Source: Flavobacterium sp. H122
Lineage (GTDB): Bacteria > Bacteroidota > Bacteroidia > Flavobacteriales > Flavobacteriaceae
Assembly (NCBI RefSeq): GCF_004959765.1
Contig: NZ_SJZD01000006.1
Span: forward strand, 149,373 to 213,372
Length of the DNA stretch: 64,000 nucleotides
Direction: 5' to 3'
In this document: piece after piece, positions 17,060-28,245 of the stretch
Layout of the letters: every line of letters begins with the position of its first letter
Position numbering within the stretch: the stretch's first letter is position 1
Made by a program: the position numbers and the translations under genes
The notes under the pieces: generated by a model
The model's input: only the letters and a program-made list of their open reading frames with translations
What the model was told of the DNA's origin: nothing
Databases searched by the model: none

Positions 17060-18466
17060 TCAATTTACAAAAATATAATATTGCCAAGGCTCTAATTTTG
17101 TCTTTTGCCCTTTCGTAAAAGAAATCGTTCTGCCAGTCATATAGTCTTGTAAATTGCCTTCTAAAGACAATTCAACATTTTGACTTCTTCGGGATAAGTT
17201 AGCTATAAACATTACTTTCTTATTTCCTTTTTCTCTTTCAAAAGCCAAAACCTTATCATCTGCAGAAGTTTCCAGACGATTATAGCCGGCAGGATTTTTA
17301 CCTCCATGCAAAGCAGGATTTTCAATTTTTAGTTTCCCTAACTTTTCATATACCGGCTTCATTTTTCCAACGGTATGCGGGATAGTATCCTTTTCAAAAA
17401 ATTTCAGTCTTTTCTTTAAATCATATTCCTGACCATTATAAATCAAAGGAACACCTGGCATTACATATGTTAGTGCAGTAAATACTTCCACAGCATTATT
17501 CATTCTTTCATATTCCGTTCCGTTCCAGGAATTTTCATCATGATTTGAAGTGAAATTCATATGAATATCGTCTGGTTGTAACGAATCTTTTACTTTTTGC
17601 ATGTATTCATCAAAAGCTTTGACTGTTTTTTTGCCTTTGGCAATATCATTAAAAATATGATGTACTTCCCAACCATACTGCATGTCGAAAGCCTTTTTCA
17701 TCAGTTCCGGTTTTTCAGCTTCGGCCAGCATAAAAACAGGCTTTACTTTATTGAGTTCGACAGAAGCCGTTTCCCAGAAATCCGTTGGCACTTCTCCAGC
17801 CACATCACAACGGAAACCGTCAACATTGAATTCATTTATCCAATATTTCATATCTTCAATCATTGCTTTACGAAGATTTTGATTATTATAATCCAGTTCG
17901 GCCACATCACTCCAATCAAACGGAGCAATCATCTTTCTGTCTTTATCACGGGTATAATACTCCGGATGTTGTGCAACCCAGGGATGGTCCCAAGCTGTGT
18001 GATTCGCCACCCAATCCAAAATGACAATCATGCCGTTTTTGTGAGCGGTATTAACCAAATATTGAAAATCCTCTTTAGATCCGTAAATATGATTGATACT
18101 TCTATAATCTCTAACAGAATAAGGGCTACCCAGATAAATTTTCTTTTCGATTACATCTTCAATATCTACAACTGACTTATTACTTGTTGCCTTTCGGTTT
18201 TTATAACCGATTTCATGAATAGGCATTAACCAAAGAATCTTTACTCCCATTTTTTTCAATTTTGGGATATCATGGATAAAAGCATTAAAAGTGCCTTCAG
18301 GTGAGTACTGACGGATATTGGCTTCGTAAATAACTGCGTTATCTGCCAGTTCCGGCGTTACTGACGCTGTTTCATTGTTTGAAGAACTACTTCCGCCGCT
18401 TTTACCTTCTTTTTTACAGCCAATTAAAGAAGCTATAACTAATGCACTTAAAATTATGTTTCTCAT
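17060..18466 (-). CDS. GH13 alpha-amylase-family lipoprotein
   Basis: 468 aa. Lipoprotein signal with VIASLIGC (Cys17) and a Ser/Asn linker (SGGSSSSNNET). The rest is a GH13 (beta/alpha)8 barrel: LDWVANHTAWDH, DGFRCDVAGEVP with nucleophile Asp221, the general-acid Glu in MLAEAEKPEL, and FTSNHDENSWNGTE with the transition-state Asp, followed by a short C-terminal beta domain. It acts on alpha-1,4-glucans, and its anchor puts it in the periplasm or on the outer-membrane surface. The start overlaps the end of the SusA-like gene by four bases (ATGA). Fine specificity cannot be read. Confidence 0.88.
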   Translation of the reverse strand: MRNIILSALVIASLIGCKKEGKSGGSSSSNNETASVTPELADNAVIYEANIRQYSPEGTFNAFIHDIPKLKKMGVKILWLMPIHEIGYKNRKATSNKSVVDIEDVIEKKIYLGSPYSVRDYRSINHIYGSKEDFQYLVNTAHKNGMIVILDWVANHTAWDHPWVAQHPEYYTRDKDRKMIAPFDWSDVAELDYNNQNLRKAMIEDMKYWINEFNVDGFRCDVAGEVPTDFWETASVELNKVKPVFMLAEAEKPELMKKAFDMQYGWEVHHIFNDIAKGKKTVKAFDEYMQKVKDSLQPDDIHMNFTSNHDENSWNGTEYERMNNAVEVFTALTYVMPGVPLIYNGQEYDLKKRLKFFEKDTIPHTVGKMKPVYEKLGKLKIENPALHGGKNPAGYNRLETSADDKVLAFEREKGNKKVMFIANLSRRSQNVELSLEGNLQDYMTGRTISFTKGQKTKLEPWQYYIFVN

Positions 18467-20301
18467 CTTTTTAATTCTATAATCATTGAAGATTTACCGT
18501 CTATAATCAATTCATTTTTAAGGTCAACAGAGGTACCCGAAATTATTTCAAAACCAGAATTATAATCTTGTAAACTCTCTTTAAATCTTGACAAATTAAT
18601 CTTTTGTCCTTCGGTTGCATTGTTCATCACCACCATCACCGATTCTTTGTCATTATACCTGAAATAAATATAAACATTATTTTCCGGAATATAATGCTTT
18701 AATTTTCCGGAATGAATAACTTCTTTATTCTTGCGCCAGTTCAATACTTTTTTAGAGAAATTAAAATATTGATTTTGTTCAGCAGTTCTTCCCGCATTTG
18801 AAAAAGCATTGTTAGCATCGCCGTTCCAACCACCTGGGAAATCCTGACGAATATCTGCATCGCCTTTTCCTTTATCACCTGCCATCCCAATTTCAGAACT
18901 GTAATACAATTGCGGAATTCCTCGCATGGTTGCTAAAAGTGTCAATCCAAGCTGATATTTTTTGAAATCATTTTTATAAATCTGATTGAATCTACCGGTA
19001 TCGTGATTTTCTAAAAAGAGTAATAAATTATTTGGATTAGCATACAAGAAATCATTCACAAAATTTTCATAGAATTTAATCATTCCGTTACTCCAATCGG
19101 CTTTATCTTCATTAAAAACATTTCCAAAAACATCGTGTAACGTAAAGTCCATCACACTTGGTAAATGTGAATTATAGTTTTGAATTTTCGCAATCGGGCT
19201 GTCTTTTTGCCAATAGGATATTTGCGCTTGGTCATGCATCCAAACTTCTCCTACAATGTTAAAATAAGGATACTCGTCAGTAATAGCTTTTGTCCATTTG
19301 GCAATGCCTTCTTTGTCGTTATACGAGTAGGTATCTACACGAAAACCATCCAAATCAGCATATTCAATCCACCAAATCGCATTTTGGATTAAATAATTCA
19401 ATACTAATGGATTTGACTGGTTCAAATCGGGCATAGAAGGCACAAACCAGCCGTCCATACAATATTTTGCATCACGTTTTGAACCGTTTGTATCGTATTG
19501 TGTAGTCATTCGGTAATTGCTTTGCGCATAGCCGGGAAACTGATGAAACCAATCATAGGTTGGCATGTCTTTGAACATCCAGTGTTCTGCTCCCCAGTGA
19601 TTGGTCACATAGTCCATAACTAACTTCAAATCTCTTTTATGCATTTCAGAGGCCAACTGCTTATATTCTTCGTTGGTTCCGTAACGTGCATCAATTTTAT
19701 ACACATCCGACTGACCATAGGTATGATACGAATAACCCTTATCATTATCCTCACAAAGTGGTGTACTCCAAATAGCAGTTGCGCCTAATTCTTTGATATA
19801 ATCTAAATTATTGATGATTCCCTGAATGTCGCCGCCGTGTCTTCCGCCAGGCAAACTTCTATTGGCTTTTTCCTGTAATTCAGGAGAAGAATCATTATTT
19901 GGATTTCCGTTTGCAAATCGGTCAGGCATTAACAAATACATCACATCGGAAGCATTAAAACTTTTACGCAAAGCTGAATTTTCTTTTCTAGCTTTGATTT
20001 CGTAATTTCTTTTGAATGTTTTTTTACCATTGACAAACGTAAATTGCAATTGTTGTGCTTTTACATTTTTAGTATCAATTGTTACAAAAAGGTAATTTGG
20101 ATTTTCAGTTTTTGTGATATTAGTAATTACAACATTATTTGAAACGGAAACCGAATTTTGTGCAATATTTTTACCATAAAACAAGATCTGAACCTCACTT
20201 TTATTCATGCCTTCGTACCAAAATGGCGGTTCTACTCTATCAATTTGGGCAGTTAATGAAAAAGTAAACAGACAAACTATAAGTTGAAATATTTTATTCA
20301 T
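18463..20301 (-). CDS. susA: GH13 neopullulanase/cyclomaltodextrinase, SusA-like
   Basis: 612 aa with a Sec signal (IVCLFTFSLTAQ). Residues about 20-120 form an Ig-like N-terminal domain (RVEPPFWYEGMNKSEVQI), as in cyclomaltodextrinases and Bacteroides SusA. The catalytic barrel has VMDYVTNHWGAEHW, DGFRVDTYSY (nucleophile Asp323), FNIVGEVWMHD (acid/base Glu352) and LLFLENHDTGRF, and a C-terminal beta domain follows. It would cut imported malto-oligosaccharides or pullulan fragments in the periplasm. The symbol follows domain layout and neighbourhood, since specificity among maltose-forming GH13 enzymes was not determined. A hairpin lies between the GH97 gene and this gene. Confidence 0.85.
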   Translation of the reverse strand: MNKIFQLIVCLFTFSLTAQIDRVEPPFWYEGMNKSEVQILFYGKNIAQNSVSVSNNVVITNITKTENPNYLFVTIDTKNVKAQQLQFTFVNGKKTFKRNYEIKARKENSALRKSFNASDVMYLLMPDRFANGNPNNDSSPELQEKANRSLPGGRHGGDIQGIINNLDYIKELGATAIWSTPLCEDNDKGYSYHTYGQSDVYKIDARYGTNEEYKQLASEMHKRDLKLVMDYVTNHWGAEHWMFKDMPTYDWFHQFPGYAQSNYRMTTQYDTNGSKRDAKYCMDGWFVPSMPDLNQSNPLVLNYLIQNAIWWIEYADLDGFRVDTYSYNDKEGIAKWTKAITDEYPYFNIVGEVWMHDQAQISYWQKDSPIAKIQNYNSHLPSVMDFTLHDVFGNVFNEDKADWSNGMIKFYENFVNDFLYANPNNLLLFLENHDTGRFNQIYKNDFKKYQLGLTLLATMRGIPQLYYSSEIGMAGDKGKGDADIRQDFPGGWNGDANNAFSNAGRTAEQNQYFNFSKKVLNWRKNKEVIHSGKLKHYIPENNVYIYFRYNDKESVMVVMNNATEGQKINLSRFKESLQDYNSGFEIISGTSVDLKNELIIDGKSSMIIELKR

Positions 20302-20318
20302 ACTATTTAAAAAAATAA

Positions 20319-20347
20319 CCCTTTCAGCATATACAACACTGAAAGGG
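20319..20347 (-). terminator. Hairpin between GH97 and susA-like genes, terminator or attenuator
   Basis: Perfect 9-base arms CCCTTTCAG (20319-20327) and CTGAAAGGG (20339-20347) with an 11-base loop. On the minus strand it is followed by GTTATTTTTTT. It sits inside the starch operon, so it may lower expression of the downstream genes or stabilise the upstream mRNA end. Confidence 0.65.
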
Positions 20348-20354
20348 CATATTA

Positions 20355-24765
<4,411 letters not shown>

Positions 24766-24807
24766 TTTTTCAATTTGAAATTTGAAATTCGAAATCTTCG
24801 AATTGTT

Positions 24808-25464
24808 TTAATGTAAAATTATGGTTTCGACAAAACTCGAATCCATGTGTAATAAATTAGGAAAACAATACTTGGCTTCTTTAAGTATTCTATCGTCTCC
24901 TATTCCTATACTCAACATACCTGCAACATTTGCCGCCTGTATTCCTGCTACCGAATCTTCAAAAACAATAGCATTATGATTTTCTATATCCAAAAGTTTT
25001 GCGGCACGCACAAAAACTTCCGGATCAGGTTTTGCATTCGTCACATCATTTCCATCCACCACAGTATCAAAAAAATGCAACAAACCTACTTTCTCAAGAA
25101 TTGGTCTCGCGTTTTTACTTGCTGATCCCAATGCAATGAATTGTCCTTTACTTTTTATAAATTCTAATGTTTCTCTGACATTTGGAAGAATTTCAGATTC
25201 ATTCATATTCTCAATATAGGAAAGATAATCAACGTTTTTTTGAACCAACCATCTTTCTTTTTCTTCTTCAGAAGCATTTATTTTTCCTAGACCTAAAATA
25301 ATTTCCAGTGAACGAACCCGGCTCACGCCTTTCAATTCTTCATTATGTTCCGGGGTAAATAAAATCCCCAAGCTGTCGGCTAATTTTTGCCATGCCTTAA
25401 AATGATATTTTGCTGTATCTACAATAACACCATCCAAATCAAATATGAATGCTTTTTTACTCAT
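24808..25464 (-). CDS. pgmB: Beta-phosphoglucomutase, HAD family
   Basis: 218 aa, cytoplasmic HAD hydrolase-fold enzyme. FDLDGVIVDTAKYHFKAW gives the nucleophile Asp9 and acid/base Asp11 followed by the cap-domain entry with the conserved His/Lys region. LGSASKNARPIL is motif II, TNAKPDPEVF holds the Lys of motif III, and VFEDSVAGIQAA is motif IV. It converts beta-glucose 1-phosphate to glucose 6-phosphate, the step after GH65 phosphorolysis. Its start shares one base with the stop of the upstream transporter gene (TAATG), so translation is coupled. Confidence 0.9.
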   Translation of the reverse strand: MSKKAFIFDLDGVIVDTAKYHFKAWQKLADSLGILFTPEHNEELKGVSRVRSLEIILGLGKINASEEEKERWLVQKNVDYLSYIENMNESEILPNVRETLEFIKSKGQFIALGSASKNARPILEKVGLLHFFDTVVDGNDVTNAKPDPEVFVRAAKLLDIENHNAIVFEDSVAGIQAANVAGMLSIGIGDDRILKEAKYCFPNLLHMDSSFVETIILH

Positions 25465-26822
25465 TACCCTTTAATTACTTTTTCATCAGTGATTAAAAAA
25501 TTGCATAATCCACCAATAATTAACGAAGTTCCTGCTAAAAACATTGGTGCTATTGCAGATGTCCCAAAAAGTTTTGAAAGCACATTTACACCACCTAATG
25601 CAGCTACTATCTGCGGAATTACAATAAACATATTAAATAACCCCATCATGGTTCCCATTTTGTTTTCATTCACTGAGCTTGAAAGCATTGCATAAGGCAT
25701 TGACAATATACTACCCCATGAGAAACCTATAAGCAGGAATGAAATATTCAACCAGAACTGATCTTTAATAAATCCCATCAATACAAAACCTAATCCTCCC
25801 AGTATAAGAGAAAACATGTGGATGTATTTCCGGTTAACGACTTTATTTGCCGCATAAAAAGTAAGAATTAATGCAAATGCCATAGATGACAATCCGTAAA
25901 GTCCCATAGCTGAACCCACTTTATCCGAAGCCGTTTGAAATAACTTATTGGCCGCATCAAAAGCTTCCTGTTGGCCGGCAACAGCAAAATCAAAAGCTTC
26001 CTTATCAGGCGCAGGAGAATTGAAAACAAACTCTGTTAAAGCCGGCGTAGCCATACTCCACATGGTAAAAAAAGCAAACCAGCTAAAAAACTGTATAACT
26101 CCCAGTTTTTTCATTGTCACCGGCATTTCTTTTATTGAAGTAAACAAGTCCTTAAAAAAATGACTTTCCTGTTTCTGAGCTTTAAACTCCTCCAAATTTG
26201 AAGGCGGATATTCCCTTGTTGTTAGAACAGTATACAAAATACTGATTAAGAAAACCAAAGCACCTATTCCGAATGCTATTTTTACATATTCAGGAATTAC
26301 CCCCGGGGCAGGATTATCTTCAAAGCCCATTTTATTAACCATCCAAGGTAAATTTGATGCCACCCAGGTCCCGATTCCTATAATTAAAGTCTGCAGTACA
26401 AACCCGTAAGAGCGTTGCGAATCAGGTAATTTATCAGCAACCAAGGCCCTGAAAGGCTCCATGCTTATATTTATTGACGCATCAAGTATCCATAAGAAAC
26501 CAGCTGCTATCCATAAAGCGGAAGAATAAGGAAGAAAAAATAAAGCAAACGAACTAAGAATTGCCCCTATTAAAAAATATGGTTTTCTTCTTCCGTAACG
26601 AGGTGACCATGTATTATCACTCAAATGCCCTATTATAGGCTGAACAATTAAGCCAGTAAGAGGTGCTGCTATCCACAGCCCGGGTATTTCGTGCGGTTCT
26701 GCTCCAAGAGTCTGAAAGATTCTTGACATAAATCCTCCCTGAAGGGCAAAACCGAATTGTATCCCTAAGAAACCGAAACTCATGTTCCAAATCTCCCAGA
26801 AACCTAATTTACGCTTTTCCAT
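25464..26822 (-). CDS. MFS sugar transporter, SLC45/MalT-like
   Basis: 452 aa, about twelve membrane helices. FWEIWNMSFGFLGIQFGFALQGG at the start and GHLSDNTWSPRYGRRKPYFLIGA in the loop after helix 2 match sugar transporters of the SLC45-like/glycoside-cation-symporter type found in Bacteroidota maltose loci. A longer soluble insertion, with APDKEAFDFAVAGQQEAFDA and NKLFQTASDKVGS, lies between the two halves. It would bring maltose or maltodextrin across the inner membrane for GH65. It is the first gene of the minus arm, downstream of the LacI gene by 177 bases that hold a dyad and a 15-mer shared with the susC upstream region. Confidence 0.85.
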   Translation of the reverse strand: MEKRKLGFWEIWNMSFGFLGIQFGFALQGGFMSRIFQTLGAEPHEIPGLWIAAPLTGLIVQPIIGHLSDNTWSPRYGRRKPYFLIGAILSSFALFFLPYSSALWIAAGFLWILDASINISMEPFRALVADKLPDSQRSYGFVLQTLIIGIGTWVASNLPWMVNKMGFEDNPAPGVIPEYVKIAFGIGALVFLISILYTVLTTREYPPSNLEEFKAQKQESHFFKDLFTSIKEMPVTMKKLGVIQFFSWFAFFTMWSMATPALTEFVFNSPAPDKEAFDFAVAGQQEAFDAANKLFQTASDKVGSAMGLYGLSSMAFALILTFYAANKVVNRKYIHMFSLILGGLGFVLMGFIKDQFWLNISFLLIGFSWGSILSMPYAMLSSSVNENKMGTMMGLFNMFIVIPQIVAALGGVNVLSKLFGTSAIAPMFLAGTSLIIGGLCNFLITDEKVIKG

Positions 26823-26847
26823 TATCGTAATTTAAAATTCATACTAC

Positions 26848-26869
26848 GATAAGCGTTTATGTGCTTATC
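26848..26869. promoter_or_regulatory. Dyad in the MFS gene leader
   Basis: Perfect 7-base arms GATAAGC (26848-26854) and GCTTATC (26863-26869) separated by 8 bases, about 26 bases upstream of the transporter ATG. It could be an operator or an RNA hairpin. A near -7 box (TATGTTTTG on the minus strand) is next to it. Confidence 0.45.
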
Positions 26870-26885
26870 AAAACATATTTTTTAG

Positions 26886-26900
26886 TATCGAAGTAAAAGT
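26886..26900. repeat. 15-mer shared with susC upstream region, copy 1
   Basis: TATCGAAGTAAAAGT occurs here, upstream of the MFS operon, and again at 28192-28206, upstream of susC. Both copies lie on the plus strand and in non-coding DNA of the same locus. Confidence 0.5.
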
Positions 26901-26999
26901 ATATGCCTGATAATTATTGTAAATATATACATTGAAATGAGATATTTTCAGCTCACTTCAATTAAAACCTCACTACAACGTTTGAGTCTTAATAACTTT

Positions 27000-28019
27000 T
27001 TACGGAGTGGACTCTCTTTCCACCAAGTAGGTCTCTATGACTTCTGTTGTGTAGTATTCGTCCTCTTCATCATTCTCAAGACGGTCAATTAATAATTTGG
27101 CCGCTTTTTTCCCCATTTCCAATCCATCCTGACTTACTGTTGTTATGGAAGGCGTTGAGTATTTAGAGATTATTCCATCTGTAAATCCAATTACCGAAAA
27201 ATCTTCAGGTACTTTTTTACCCATTTTATTAGCAACTTTAATAGCAGTTACCGCAAACAATTCATTAACAGCAAAAACAGCGTCCAAATCAGGATGCGCC
27301 ATCAGATAGGTTTCAATTTGCTGTTCACAACTTTCCATGTCTTCAATTTTTAGAATCAAATCCTCATTGACTATCATATTGTTATACCGAAGTGCTTGTA
27401 AATATCCATCTGTACGTAACTTTCCTACACTTACATAATCTATGGTTGTAAGCAAGCCAATTTTTCGCATTCCTTTATAGACCAAAAAATTAACGGCATC
27501 TTGGGCTGCTGTTTTGTCATCAATTATAACTTTATCACAAAAAATATCATTGGTGACTCTATCAAACATAACCACGGGCATACCTTGACTGATTACTTCA
27601 GTTATATGATGGAAATCTTTTTTTTGCTGTGTTTCTTTGGACAATGCCATAATAAAGCCATCAATACTGCCACCAGCAAGCATTTCCATATTTATGACTT
27701 CTTTATCAAAAGATTCATCAGACAAACACACCATCACATGGTAACCAAAGCTATTCGCATAATGTTCAATTCCGTTGATTACTGTTGCAAAAAAATGATG
27801 TACAATTTCTGGAATAATTACACCTATTGTTTTCGTTTTTCTATTTTTCAAACTCAATGCTATATTATTTGGCTTATAATTATACAATCTTGCAAAAGCT
27901 TGTACTTTCTCTTTCGTCTCTTCGCCAATTTCCGGACTATTTCTCAATGATTTTGAAACAGTTGAAATGGAGACATCAAGTTCTTTTGCAATTTGTTTTA
28001 GGGTAACTTTCTTTTTCAT
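27000..28019 (-). CDS. LacI-family transcription regulator of the starch locus
   Basis: 339 aa, cytoplasmic. N-terminal LacI helix-turn-helix VTLKQIAKELDVSISTVSKS and hinge helix region (ARLYNYKPNNIALSLKN), then a periplasmic-binding-protein-like sugar-binding core (TIGVIIPEIVHHFFATVI, VPEDFSVIGFTDG, SITTVSQDGLEMGKKAAKLL). It lies between the two arms of the starch locus and would repress or activate them in response to a maltose-type sugar. The usual Bacteroides SusR is absent here. A CG-centred palindrome (28121-28136) in the divergent region is a good operator candidate. Confidence 0.88.
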   Translation of the reverse strand: MKKKVTLKQIAKELDVSISTVSKSLRNSPEIGEETKEKVQAFARLYNYKPNNIALSLKNRKTKTIGVIIPEIVHHFFATVINGIEHYANSFGYHVMVCLSDESFDKEVINMEMLAGGSIDGFIMALSKETQQKKDFHHITEVISQGMPVVMFDRVTNDIFCDKVIIDDKTAAQDAVNFLVYKGMRKIGLLTTIDYVSVGKLRTDGYLQALRYNNMIVNEDLILKIEDMESCEQQIETYLMAHPDLDAVFAVNELFAVTAIKVANKMGKKVPEDFSVIGFTDGIISKYSTPSITTVSQDGLEMGKKAAKLLIDRLENDEEDEYYTTEVIETYLVERESTP

Positions 28020-28042
28020 TAAAGATTCTCAAATTGTGAATT

Positions 28043-28050
28043 CAAAAATA
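28043..28050 (-). promoter_or_regulatory. -7 box of lacI-type gene
   Basis: TATTTTTG on the minus strand, 23 bases upstream of the regulator's ATG, matching TAnnTTTG. Confidence 0.5.
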
Positions 28051-28120
28051 AAGGTAGATTTTATTTTTTAGATTGACAATTTTACTACTAAAAATATACA
28101 TTTCATTAAAAGTTTTCAAC

Positions 28121-28136
28121 ACGAAAACGATTTCGT
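28121..28136. promoter_or_regulatory. Candidate LacI-family operator
   Basis: ACGAAAACGATTTCGT is a 16-base palindrome centred on CG with only the A/A pair next to the centre breaking symmetry. LacI-family operators are typically CG-centred palindromes of this size. It lies between the divergent regulator and susC genes. Confidence 0.6.
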
Positions 28137-28191
28137 TTAGGTTTTAACAAGGGTTCCTGAAAATTGATAGAATATTTACTTAAATTTAACT

Positions 28192-28206
28192 TATCGAAGT
28201 AAAAGT
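28192..28206. repeat. 15-mer shared with MFS upstream region, copy 2
   Basis: TATCGAAGTAAAAGT, identical to 26886-26900, 39 bases upstream of the susC start. It is preceded here by ACTTA, making ACTT-N4-AAGT around its first half. Confidence 0.5.
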
Positions 28207-28245
28207 TAATGTCCTCTAAATTAATTTTTAACCTAAACTAAATGT

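Noticed and set aside
17597..18175. 192-codon open frame on the plus strand
   Set aside because: It lies wholly antisense to the GH13 lipoprotein gene with intact catalytic motifs, and its product is unlike any family I know.
27501..27950. 149-codon open frame on the plus strand
   Set aside because: Antisense to the LacI-family gene; His/Phe/Ile-rich shadow product.
28181..28188. TAAATTTA as the susC -7 box
   Set aside because: The last base differs from the consensus and no -33 element is at a good distance; left unassigned.
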